From Eutreptiella sp. 'Long Island Sound 2002' (lineage: Eukaryota; Euglenozoa; Euglenophyceae; Eutreptiales; Eutreptiaceae), in the NCBI GenBank assembly GCA_964036045.1, contig OZ038383.1, positions 89,251,514-89,315,513 on the forward strand: 64,000 nucleotides of DNA, read 5' to 3'. Every line of letters begins with the position of its first letter. Within the stretch, counting starts at the first letter, position 1. The notes under the pieces were generated by a model. It was not told where the DNA came from. It did no database searches and saw only the letters and a program-made list of their open reading frames with translations. A program made the position numbers and the translations under genes. This document shows, piece by piece, positions 1 to 10,200 of this stretch.

Positions 1-263
1 GCTGGGACCACTTGTGGCAAAGGCAAGGATGCTCCTCCTGTTGTACCCCCCCCTATCGGCCCTGTTGATCCCGTAGGCCCACTTTGGGTCGGCGCAATTA
101 CATTTGGGTGTGGCAATTGCGGCGCGGCCAATTGCGGTGGTCCCGATTGCGGCACTTGGGCACCTTGTGGTGCTTGCGGTCCTTGTACCCCTTGTGCGGC
201 TTGTAAGAACTGCATGAGTGCGAGCCCAATCGCTTGTTGCGCCGACGCTTGTTGTCCTTCCAT
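1..263 (-). CDS. TE-1 second gene, first coding exon (partial)
   Basis: An open frame starts at the ATG at 263 and stays open to the window edge (87 codons). It begins MEGQQASAQQAIGL and continues rich in Gln, Pro, Gly and Ala. It is placed by position: it directly follows a 3' splice site (TTTTTAG at 273-279) downstream of the transposase gene, exactly as in TE-2 and TE-3, where the second gene also opens with a Gln- or Ala/Pro-rich stretch. No known domain is visible in this part. Function unknown. Confidence 0.55.
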   Translation of the reverse strand, partial: MEGQQASAQQAIGLALMQFLQAAQGVQGPQAPQGAQVPQSGPPQLAAPQLPHPNVIAPTQSGPTGSTGPIGGGTTGGASLPLPQVVP

Positions 264-272
264 GACGCCCCC

Positions 273-426
273 CTAAAAACAAAGAAAAATAGACACTCGC
301 GCGGTTGAACATGCTTGCACACCTCAACCGACCGGTTGAACAACTTGAAGTGCCGCTGAACATGGTTGCACACGGAACACGGAGCATAAAGTATGAAGCA
401 CCAACGACAAACCACATAGCCCACAC
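273..426 (-). other. Intron between TE-1 transposase and second gene
   Basis: On the minus strand the donor CTAG|GTGTGG lies at 427/426, 11 bases after the transposase stop, and the acceptor TTTTTAG ends at 273, nine bases before the second-gene ATG. The intron carries GTTCAACC and GGTTGAGG-type motifs and one GTTGCAC, as do the matching introns of TE-2 and TE-3. Confidence 0.55.
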
Positions 427-437
427 CTAGAGTTTGA

Positions 438-2440
438 TCATTCTCCACCCGCACTCGTACGTTCCCACCGTGGTAGCTCTTTTGCCAGAAAGATCCTTTC
501 GTGCCCTCGTTTTAGCATGCGCTTATCACGAGCTACACGCCCACCGGGGCCACCGCCACGCCCACTTGAGCATAAGAAGTGGTCTTCTAATATATAGTTT
601 AGTGATTCTACTATATCCCCACTAAACATTCCCGCCCCCCATGGGTAAATATTTTTCAGAACCTCCGTAGCCTCTCTTCTAAGCCACAAAAGGTAAGGTG
701 ACCGCTTATGCGGACAAATTAATTTCTGAAATCGACGTGCCACACGTTTACACTTTGAAAGGGCCGGAGCCTCGTAGCGCCATGATTGCATGGCCGTCAA
801 AAGGTTTGCCATTTCTTGTACAACAGATAATTACTTTGGAGGCAACTTCATGGTCTTACGTATTATTGTCCAGTTAGCGAGGAGACGCCATGTCTCCTCA
901 CCGTCCGGGCTTGCCTTACCTTTGAGACTAATATTAGTCTTAGATTCATTCAACACGGTTTGCACGCGTGCACGGACAAGAGGCGGCAAACGTTTGCAAA
1001 ACGCGCGAATGAAGTGTGTAAGGTAGTCGCCAAGTCGGATCACCAAGTGCAAAATGCACATCACAATGAACCGTGTGCGGTCATCCACGCGGAGCATTGG
1101 TTTTGAAGTGCACCCTTTGGCCGTAGTGCAATCCAAACCTTTATCGTACAAAGCGCGGAATTTTCCATCAAGGTGCGTTGTGCGCCGCACCTTAGTGTTC
1201 ATCCATCGTTCACGCCTACTACACCATGTGGAAAAAGAGTAGATGCTTCCAATGGCATAGTAAGGCGACAATCCTAAAAGTAGACGCAACCATGGAGAGT
1301 CTCCACCCAACATGATTCGTGCACGATAATAAACATTATTCATTTGGATGTATCCACTATCAATGATAGTTTGGATGTGTTGCAACCTGGCACAAAATAA
1401 GACACGCATTGCTTCGTCGTCATGTTCAGATGTCAATGCGACATCCAATGTCCAATTATATTGAAGAGTGCGGGCCTTTTCCATGTGATTGGCAAAGCCA
1501 ATCGCAATTTGCACCCATGGGCGTGAGCCACATGGGAACCCGTCGCCTCTAATTATGATGACGAATAATTGCTCGCCATCGATGATTGGAAAGTCCATGG
1601 ACTCCATGAGCTCCTTTTGTGTTGCGACATAATTAAAGAAATGCGGTAAGTCCCATCGTACACCAACTTTGCCATTGTGAATAGTGGTTTCCAATTTTTG
1701 CGCCTTACCCAATCGTTGCCATTCACGGTGCATACGCTTGAAAGATGGAAATGGGTGCACCCAATGAACATCCAACTTTTCTTGGGCAGTTTTTGTTCGC
1801 CGGTTGGCCCAAGATATTAGATTCTTGTACCTAAATTTGAGGCATGTTAATTCGAACAAAGTGACGCGCACAACGTGAACGTTGGTGCACAACGTGAGCG
1901 TTGGTTCAATTCGTTCAACTTGTTCAACCGGGCAGTTGAACATGACTTTAACAAATGTTCAATTTGTTGTTTTCATGAAAAAACACTTGATGGTAGCATG
2001 TAAATGGGGCCACAATTGCATGTGGAAGAAGACATATACATGATAGTTCGATGAAACCTAGGTAGGCACAAACATGAGTCGCATTTGTTTCATATGTGTT
2101 CAACCGCACACTTGAACGCATCTCGCATACGGTTGAACACTCCTTGCATACATGCAACGCACCATGGTATGCATGTAGGACATGTAGAGCACCTATTTTT
2201 CGGCATTTTCAAGTCAAGGATCAACCGGACGGCATCCTTGGGTGTAAACACCCTTTCCATGACCTTCCGGTCGTTGCGTCGACTACGCCGCCCACTACCC
2301 ATTCTAGTCTTGAGGCGTTCCCATAGTGTACGACCACCCTTGGATGCGGTGAACAAGTTGACCAAATCACTCATCAATTCATCCGATTGTAATCCAGTGT
2401 AGTGATCTGCAATACATTGCTTCAAGTTTGACGTTGGCAT
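438..2440 (-). pseudogene. TE-1 transposase-like gene, one nonsense codon
   Basis: Two exons. Exon 1 (2440-2193) starts MPTSNLK and ends MPKNR. Exon 2 (1830-438) starts YKNLISWA. Conserved blocks shared by all three copies are RGDG-PCG (candidate first Asp, codon at 1544-1542), GGDSPWL (candidate second Asp, 1301-1299), a Cys-x5-Cys pair, MCILH (CxxH, near 1042-1059) and GDIVESLN (candidate Glu, 608-606). This order of Asp, Asp, CxxH and ES-N is the pattern of RNase H-fold DDE transposases such as MULE, hAT and P; I cannot place it in a named superfamily. A TAA at 833-831 is the only break seen; the frame continues cleanly after it to the stop at 440-438. The start was chosen because the same position begins TE-2 exon 1. 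Confidence 0.65.
1831..2192 (-). other. TE-1 transposase intron 1
   Basis: Donor ATAG|GTGCTC and acceptor AATTTAG|GTACAAG on the minus strand, 362 bp. Removing it joins a split Arg codon (AG|G), identical in phase and protein position to TE-2 and TE-3. The intron holds many GTTCAAC/GTTGAAC motifs near both ends. Confidence 0.65.
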
Positions 2441-2989
2441 TTTTGATTGTAAAATGAGAGGGATCCTTGCATACAAGTAAGAAACCACAATGGGGAATCT
2501 CTTGGTGCTCTAATTTGTTCTTATTGTTACGTTATTTTTGATGACACTACCATATTGCACAAAGGTGAAGGTAAATATTCTTCAATTCAATGCGTCATGT
2601 ATATAGTAAAAAGCGAGCAGGTGGCAACTACTACACACCATGTGCATTCCCTTTACCGCCACGTGTTGGCCACCACGTGCCGGCTCCAGTTTTCATGTAT
2701 GTGGTCACCACACCGCCACCTGCCCATTGGTAGTATGTTCCAGGTTTTAACTGGGTTTTAGGGAACAGCTCAAAACCAAAATTGTGGGACAGGCTACATT
2801 TACCAATTAACCACTGTTGAACGCGTGATCGCGCGAGCACGCGCCACCGATTGGCGCGATAGGCCAGTTGAACTGTTCAACCGCGTTCAACCGAGTTCAA
2901 CTGGGGGGTTGAACAGCAACATGCTGTTCAACTGGGTTCAACCGCTGTTCAACCGCTACGCTCAAAGGTGTGCAAAAGGGGTCACTAGG
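2441..2989 (-). promoter_or_regulatory. TE-1 5' non-coding end with GTTGAAC cluster
   Basis: No gene is seen here. The stretch 2815-2960 is packed with direct and inverted GTTGAAC/GTTCAAC motifs (for example TTGAACAGC...GCTGTTCAA), plus a GC-rich patch. TE-2 and TE-3 have similar motif clusters between their terminal repeat and transposase start. It probably holds the promoter and possibly protein-binding sites; that is inference. Confidence 0.4.
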
Positions 2990-4149
2990 TAGGTAAACAG
3001 TATAATGGCATAAATTTCTGCTCGGTAAGATCCCTTTATCGGTGATGTGTTGCAGATGGTTGTTGGCGGTGTAGTGTTGAAGGTGATGGCGGCGCCCGAT
3101 GGCGTGTTCACTGTGGGGTCATCCGACCCGTCGGTGTAGGCAATCGTAGCGTTAGGGTAGGTGTCGAGTGCGTCTAAAAGATCGTGGCATCCCCAGTAGT
3201 GCAGGTGCTGAGGGTTTGGGGGAGAGAGGTTGTTTTTCAGGGTAAATTGAATGAAATTTTGAGTGGCGGTGGTGCCAGGGAACGAAAAAGGGAAGTTGAC
3301 CGTGTCGGGTAGTGAGAGAGACTTGGTAGGCTTGGAAATATCTTGGGATGTGGGGAGGGTAAGGAAGCGAAACTGGTGGTTGGGGGTGAGGATTGTAGAC
3401 ATGTCAGGGAAAGTAACTGTGGTTTTCTGAGGCATGGGGTGGTCCACTGTGCCTCGGAACCATAGGGTCGTTTTTGTGGTGTGGGTGGTATTTTTCGTAA
3501 TGGAATATGTTAATGGGTCGCTGTTGGATTGGTAGTAAATAAAGGCGACTTCGATTGTTGTGTGTGTAGGGATTTGAGAAGGGAGACATGGGTTGACTGT
3601 GGGTATGTTGTGAGTGTGGAAACCTAAAAGGCTAGCAGAGTGGGCAGTCATGCGTTGCATGGTGTTGGGGTTGGTGGACTTGTAGCGCAAGGTGTACTTG
3701 ACTCTTTCGTTGGTGTGGGAAGGTCCGTCGTCGTGTGTGTAGCGCAGTATATGGTTGATGGCTTGGATGTGGGTTACGACAGAAATGTTTGTGATGTTTA
3801 GACCTAGTGTGTGTGGGGGGGAGTATTTGGTCTTATTGGGGGTGCGAAAGGATAGTTTGCCTAACTTGGAGATTTGACTCCAAATTGTGGTGTCCAGTTT
3901 GTGGCGGTCCTGTTGCGGGAGTGAGTTGTAGATTAAGCGGTAGGTGAGGGTAGGTATCAGTTGTACGTTGGATAGTTTTATGATTTCGTTGTGTGTGAGA
4001 GGGAGGGTGGATATGTTGGCGAAAGAGGCGTGAATGGTGTTGAGTAGAAGTTGGAGCATGCTGGGGTTTTGTTGTTTGTTGAAAAAGTAGGTGCCCAGGT
4101 ATTTATAAAAAACTCTGGCGTCGCCGTCATCGGTAAAAGTACTGAAATG
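2990..4149 (-). CDS. LINE-1 ORF2, 3' part (RT thumb to RNase H, truncated)
   Basis: Continuation of ORF2 after the Gypsy-1 insertion; it resumes at HFSTFTDDGDARVFYKYLGTY, the usual post-palm region of LINE reverse transcriptases. It ends in an RNase H domain with YTDGSDD (first Asp) and SYRAEIYAI (Glu) before the frame runs into TE-1 and stops. The remaining RNase H motifs (second Asp, WIKGH-type His) are missing, so the element lost its 3' end when TE-1 arrived or by a later rearrangement. The frame is the same as the 5' part at 15583-17939. Confidence 0.8.
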
Positions 4150-4966
4150 AGAAAAGTTTATAGTGTTTTCAGCACTGTGTTTTTGCTTCTCCTGCTGCTT
4201 GTTGTTGCTGTAGGGTGTCCTGCTGCTGGTTTTGGATGATGAAAAGCTTTTGTTTGTTGAAATACAGTAAAGCCAAGTCAATCCAGGATAGCCCAAGCCA
4301 ACAGTATGCAAAGAGAAGGTAATTCAGGATCAAAGCATGAAGGGCTGCAGTGTAAACAGTGAAAGATGATTAGGTATTCACAGAAACTGCAACTCAGGAT
4401 ACAAATGAATGCATATTCACAGAGATAGCTGAAATGTTTTGGGAAAAGAGTTAGAAAACTGCCTCAGGATCACTCTCTCTCCATAGTGCCATCTTAGGAG
4501 ATGTGCACTCTTTGTTTTGGGTCCCATATGTGCTGAGGTGGCATGGTATGTGGCGATGAGGTCACTGCCATGTCACATGGGATCTTCCTACTTAGATGGG
4601 ATCTTCCTACTTAGTTAGGCTGTCCAGGAATTGAACCCAGGACCTCTCAAAAAGAGGTGCCTAACCCCCTATGGTGCATACCACTAGGGCAGATAAGTAT
4701 TCATGGAAAAACATAGATAAATTCATAGGCTCTACCTTAGGTATGTCAGTGCTCAGTCAACTCAGGAAAAGATGTTTTACTTCTGATTGAAAGGGGATTA
4801 AGGGGTCCACTCCATATCCTGATTGGGTGTTTGGTTCCATAGGTCAAAATGTGTTCTCACCACTTTTGGCTGGACCAATACTAAGATAAAAATGCATGGA
4901 TGCTCAGTGCATCTCTAATACAACTAGAGTATGTCCCAAAGCAATGGAAAAGCACTTTTTCTTACT
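4150..4966 (-). repeat. Gypsy-1 3' LTR
   Basis: 817 bp, matching 14766-15582 base for base except one site. Plus-strand ends are AGAAAAG...TTCTTACT, giving short inverted termini (AGTAAGAAAAAG against CTTTTCT). It contains a 19-bp tandem pair (ATGGGATCTTCCTACTTAG at 4577-4595 and 4596-4614) and a tRNA-like module on the minus strand. Confidence 0.95.
4621..4694 (-). repeat. tRNA-like module in Gypsy-1 LTR
   Basis: Read on the minus strand it has an A-box-like CCCTAGTGGTATGCA followed about 40 bases on by a B-box-like GGGTTCAATTCC, with a plausible T-stem (CTGGG/CCTGG). A full cloverleaf and a clear anticodon are not evident, so I do not call a working tRNA gene. It resembles the head of a tRNA-derived SINE or an internal pol III promoter. 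The same module is at 15237-15310 in the other LTR. Confidence 0.5.
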
Positions 4967-4974
4967 CCCCCCTT
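4967..4974 (-). promoter_or_regulatory. Gypsy-1 polypurine tract
   Basis: On the minus strand AAGGGGGG directly precedes the 3' LTR start AGTAAG. This is the standard position and composition for the plus-strand primer of LTR elements. Gypsy-2 has the like sequence CAGGGGGG at 36595-36602. Confidence 0.7.
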
Positions 4975-6260
4975 GTGCTGTGGTGGCCACCACTGTCGCA
5001 TTTCAGGAAAAAGGGAATTTTTCTTGGCCTTTCCTTGGTTTCCACATCTACTTTAAAATACCTACAGTCTCCCTCACACTGAAAAATGGGCGCTCACCAT
5101 GGCTGGCGTCCTTTTGCTGCTCTGATTGTACAGTTTCCTACAGAAGACTCAGCGCTCTTGGCGCTGCCGGGGCTCCTGTGGCTTGGTTGGGTTAGATTGG
5201 GAGCATGCCAAACATGTGCATATGCATCCCTTCCTCCAAGACGCAGCGTCGACACAACCCAAACGCAAGACACATTATACACACTCGCATGGGTTCTCGT
5301 AAACCTGCTGGCGACCTGTGACCTGTCTTAGGGCGTAGGGAGTCGAAAAGAAATTAATTTGCCCCTTGGTGGGGTCTTGGTTCTGCTCAGTCTCTCCAGG
5401 CACCTGCGTTTCGGCCCGAACACGGCCTACTCAGCGAGGCTGCGCGTGGGTATCTGCAGAGGCAGGAATGGGAGAATTATGGACGAATCCACGCAAAAAC
5501 GAAGCGACGACACCAAAATCCGTCAAATGACGGCGCAGAATTTTTCTGAAACGACACACCTGAGCAGAATCCAATTGTGCATCTTCAGCACATTTTTATA
5601 GAAATTATAGTCATCTCTGGATTTTTTAAATCCAGAAATTCATACGTACAAAATGGCGGCGCGCAGGAGCGGCTCCTAGCGAAGCGCCGGAAAATGGAAA
5701 AATATTGGAATCATAAACGTATGTATCACGTAGTCTTGAAAATGACGAGACACACATTGATAAACAAACATACAGATTCCACCCACACTAATAGAAGCTT
5801 CAAAAATTCAAGAATTCGAAAATCAATTGAAAAGACTTCAATGAATCAGGTATAAACTACAGGTATGCTCGTCTTGCATGCCGCATACACATTGCTCGTC
5901 TCGTGTCACCGTGAACGAGTCGTGTAGCAGCGTTAACAACGATAACCACGATAGGACGCGGTAGAGGGATTGATTAGAAAGATTGCAGATGATTAGCGGT
6001 CAGATCAGGGTGATTAGCCATACACACAAGTGCATAGCAACGTTCTTCGCGTGCGCCCCTTTTGTTTTCTCTCCTTGCTTCACTTCCCAGCGGTAGGTAA
6101 GGTAGGTACGCCCAGGCGGGGCCACCCCCTGGTGGAGTCAAGATTGTTGTGGAGATGGGCAGGTTTGCCCAACGTGATTGTGCATAGTCGTGCATGCACA
6201 CACGCATTAAAGGGTAGGCCACGCGAAGTGCGCACGGTAAACCTTGTTTAGGCTACCCAG

Positions 6261-6300
6261 GGGCTCCTCGGTACGTTCCTTAAGAGAACCTGAGGAGTCC
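6261..6300 (-). other. Conserved 3'UTR hairpin, Gypsy-1
   Basis: Plus-strand arms CTCCTCGG and CTGAGGAG pair along eight positions. A TAC bulge follows, then a second stem GTTC/GAAC closing loop CTTAAGA. Gypsy-2 (38043-38081) keeps the TAC bulge, GTTC/GAAC stem and loop size but has outer arms CTCCGCCC/GGGCGGAG. Three base pairs changed on both sides, which is compensatory change. The RNA is the minus strand, where the mirrored hairpin forms. Confidence 0.65.
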
Positions 6301-7044
6301 CTTAACGCTTGCTTGCTTGATAAGGGTAGCTGCTCCATGCAGCGTGTTTGCGGACAGCGTATTATAGGGCACACTGAGAAGGGTATAATACCTGGAGTGC
6401 GCCTTGGTTCCTCCGCCGCAAACGCCCTTTCATTTGCCTTTGTTTACAGGTGGGCAGGTAGGGTGAGTGGTGCAGCAGCATTTTTCATGCCCTGCTAAAC
6501 AGGGGCGCAGATCACACAAACAAGTAACTCCGCTCCGCCTGTGGCAGAGCAGGGAGTCCGACTTCATCGACATCTGCGCCTTGCACACGAGAGCTCTCCA
6601 TCCCTCCAAGCCCTTGCAGGGGAAACGCGTTGTGGCGTCCCCTGTGAGGCCACAGTTGCTTAGTAGCGCTGTGTTCTCTTGTCATTTCACAGGTGGGTCG
6701 CTAGGACCCTCGACAACTTCATCTTCGCAACGCCAAGTAGAGTGTGCGTGTAGGAGTGGTAGTCCTGCGTGGGGGCTAGAGCCAGTTGCCCAGCGCTCGC
6801 CCACCAGGATGGTGCCACTGTAGGGTGTGTAGGACCTGTAGGGGGCGTGTCACTGTCCCACCCTTTTCCTGCAATTTTAGCTGGGTTGGTGGGCTGTGAC
6901 AGTGGGTTAGGTTAGTGTTTTTGGCCACATAGCAAACAGGCGTTTTGCATGCCTTCATAGCTTTTGGCCATCCCTCCCTTTAGTAGACAGGTAGGTAGGG
7001 AAAACAATACCTGGATTAACACTCTGGGTATTCCCCCAAGGTTT

Positions 7045-7069
7045 TGCGCCAGCACAGAAATTGGGCGCA
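7045..7069 (-). other. Second conserved 3'UTR hairpin, Gypsy-1
   Basis: TGCGCC (7045-7050) pairs with GGCGCA (7064-7069) around a conserved CAGAAATT-containing loop. Gypsy-2 has GGCGCC/GGCGCC at 38777-38782 and 38796-38801 with the same loop core. One pair (T-A to G-C) changed on both sides. Confidence 0.45.
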
Positions 7070-7236
7070 TAGGGGAGGGGAGACCCGGGGCGTACCCCGT
7101 GGCATCAATAAGCCAACCCTCCAGGTTTAGCAAGGGCGCAGACTTGGGTATAATTAGGACACCACTTCTGCAGCTTGCTCTCAGGACCTTAGGACTAGCA
7201 CACTCACACATACGCTTTGGCAGGTAAGGGTAAGGT

Positions 7237-10200
7237 TCAGTCCCTAGCTTTAGTCTTGGAGGCAAGCGCCTCAGCGAGCCTCAGTAACTCACCAAGGTTG
7301 TTCTGGGACAAGTAGTCAACCAGAACTGAGTTTAGGCGTCCCTCAGGTAGAACAAATGCAGAGAAGGGCTCCCAGGTGGCCTCTTCGACTCCAAACCCTT
7401 CCCAGAGGGTGAGGAAGCGCCAACCCTGGCGATAGCGGTGGCGTAGGACAGACTTCACCAGGTAGAAGCCCTCCTTAGCCATTTCCTCGGCTTCCATGTC
7501 GGGGAGTTCACCTTCAACTTCCATAGGGCTGGCAGCCCCTTGTAGGTCCAGAGCGGCGATTTCCTCGTCGTTCAGCTCCCACTCCTCCCCACAGAGGTCT
7601 TCAGGATCATGGTAGCGCTTCAGGTGTTGAGCGGCGCACACCAGGGTCCCCCCTAGACGGGGAGAACACCGCACGGTTATACGGTGCCCATCCACAGATA
7701 GGATCTTGTACGGCCCGAAGTATGGGTCATCGCTGGTAGAGCGTGGCCAGGCGGGTAGTCGACTGTGGTGCACCAGCACCCAGTCCCCTTCTTGGTAGGT
7801 GGCCGGTACACGGTGCTTGTTCTTCTTGTTCCACTGACGCTCCCTCACTCTCTGGAGCATAGCCTTGGCCTTGTCCACCTTCGCTTGTTGCTCTTGGACC
7901 CATTCACCCACAGAAGAATGGGTGTCCTCTGGATAGGGGGCATGTAGGAACCATGCCGGGCGCCCCATGAATAGCTCATGTGGCGAGTAGCCAGTAGCTG
8001 AACTCTCTTGGGAGTTCATCATCAAGGATATGACGGGGAGTAGTCTCACCCAGTCTCTGGTGCGTTCAGTTTTGCACCATATCCTGACGTTCTCCTTCAG
8101 GACACGAATCTGTCGCTCACATAGGGGGTTGCTCGTGTGAGAGTAGGGAATCCCCGTAGACACCTGGACATTGAGGGACCTCAGGACCCTCTTGTACCAG
8201 CCAGTATCTGAGCGTACTCGTACGTCCCCATCGGAGTTGATCTCCTTGGGCGCCCCATAGACACAAAACCACTCCTCCAGGAGTATCTTGATAGTCCCCT
8301 CTCCGGTAATATGCTTGGTACATGGGAACACCCTGGTAAACCTGGTCAACCCACAGGTTACCACGAGGGCGAAGTCATAGCCCCCGAACTTCGGCATCTC
8401 CGTATAGTCCACGTATAGAACACTGTTAGCACAGTGAGGGATGGGCAGGGTCGAGTAGAGACCTCTGTCCCTGATATTCCCTGGTTTACAGGACCTGCAC
8501 GGGCACTTGTCCACGATAGGCAGGAGCGTCTTCCGCAGCTGGTCGTCAGTCCACGTAGTGTGGAACCACTGCTTGAACAGCCTCAGGGTACGGTCAGCAC
8601 CCACATGACCACTGGACTCATGGGTCCACTTCAGCAGCGCTGGGACTCGGTCACTAGGCACCACGATGCGGTCCTCGTGCCAGAGGTAGCTCTTGTCCCG
8701 CTTCCACTGGTCTTGGTTGACCAGGAGGGGTTCAAGGCGTTTCTCCAGGCGCCGGTAGATATCCCCAAACTCCTGTAGGTACTCCGATTGTTGGAGTCCA
8801 TCCAGGGGGCGTATCATGGTCATGTTCAGGTCCAGGTGTACGTCCATACGGCTGAACGCTTCCTTAGCCAGCGCTTCAGACCGGGCACCAATCAGGGCGT
8901 CGAAGTTGTTGCGGCTGATGTAGTCGGCACACTCGTTCTTCACTCCCTGGATATGGTGTACCGTCAGCCGTAGTTGACTGAGGTAGGTCCACCAGCGACG
9001 TAGCTTGGCCTTCTCAGGTGGGGGGCCCTTCTGGAAACTGCGGACCGGTTCTTGGTCGCATAACCAGACCACAGGGTTACTCCCCAACAGTCGTGCTTGT
9101 GAGGATAGCACCAGCATACCCGCGAGCAGTTCCTGCTCATAGGTGGAGTAGTTCCCTCTGGCCTGGTTCCACTTCCAGTTCCAGTGGCCCAGAGGTACTA
9201 GGACCCACTTGTCGTCAGGGTAGCTGTGCTTGAGGGTTCCATCTCGGTTGAGACCTTCCGTCCCCCATTGGGAAATGGCCGAGTCGAACTCCTCCTTCTC
9301 TAGTGCTTGCCATTGGAACAACGTTCCACCACCGCCCACATTGCTGGCGTCGGTCACCAGGATAATCTCCCCTTGTGCCCTAGGCACGCCCAAGCACTTA
9401 GCGTTGGCTACCTTGTCTTTGAGCTCGTCAAACGCTTGTTGCTCTTGTGGGCCCCAGTGCCAAGTAGTACTCTTCTTGATCAAGTCAGTCAGTACCGCGC
9501 TGGTGTAGGTGAAGTTTTTGATGTGGCGGCGATAGAAGTTGCACGCCCCAATGAAACTGCGTACATCATGAAGTCCTTTCTTGGGGTCTTCGTGTCGTAC
9601 CTTGGCATCCATCAGGGGTTTGGCCTTAGAGGCCGCTGGGGTCCACCACCCATAGCCAACGTCAAACCCCAGGTACTGCATGGTCTCCTGCATGAACTCA
9701 CACTTCTCCAGCTTGAGTCGTGTGTGGTTCTGCTGGCAGACCGCAAAGAACTCACCCAAAAGGATTAGGTGATCCTCCTGGGTACTGGTCCCGAGGCATA
9801 CATCGTCGATGTGAGCCTCCATCTGGGCCCCACGGGATATGAGCTCCTGCACCTTAGGTCTCCTTCGTAGGATGGACAAGATCTTGTTCATCAGCTCTTG
9901 GAACAGAGCGGGGGCGTTAGCCACGCCGAATGGCATGACCTTCCACTTGAATACCCTCCCCTGAGGGGTGATGAAGGCCAGTAGTTCCTGCGCGTTGGGC
10001 GTCAGGTCCACTTGCCAGAGTCCACTTCGCTTGTCCATCTTGGTCTTGTAGCGACAGGAGGCTATCTTCTCCAGGGTAGACTCCATATTGGGAATGGACC
10101 CTGAGTGGTTCAGCGTCTTCTTGTTCAGCTCTCCATAGTCCACTACCAGCCGTTTGGCTGTAGAGCCAGGTTTAGCCACCAGGAAACAGGGGCTGCAGTG

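Larger units (their letters stand above)
1..2989 (-). mobile_element. TE-1: two-gene DNA transposon, partial
   Basis: This is the 5' part of a DNA transposon read leftwards; the left edge of the window cuts it inside its second gene. It holds a transposase-like gene (438-2440) and the start of a second gene (1-263), in the same order and with the same exon-intron layout as TE-2 and TE-3. The right end is placed near 2989 because LINE-1 RNase H coding stops there. The minus strand then reads CCTAGTGACCCCTTTT, which resembles the start of TE-2 (CCTACATGCTCATTTG) only loosely. The other end is outside the window, so no target duplication can be checked. Confidence 0.7.
4967..7236 (-). other. Gypsy-1 long 3' untranslated region
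   Basis: About 2.3 kb between the pol stop and the 3' LTR with no ORF I can support. The pol-proximal half (about 6190-7210) is recognisably shared with Gypsy-2 (about 37970-38830), including short identical blocks such as CGCAGATCACACAAACAA and TTTAGGCTACCCAGG, and two hairpins. The LTR-proximal half (4975-6190) shows no match to anything else here. Confidence 0.7.

Noticed and set aside
98-454. 118-residue frame on the minus strand
   Set aside because: It spans the intron between the TE-1 genes and lies in a different frame from the second gene supported by TE-2 and TE-3.
4621-4694. A functional tRNA gene
   Set aside because: A and B boxes are present, but no complete cloverleaf with a clear anticodon could be drawn; it sits inside an LTR.
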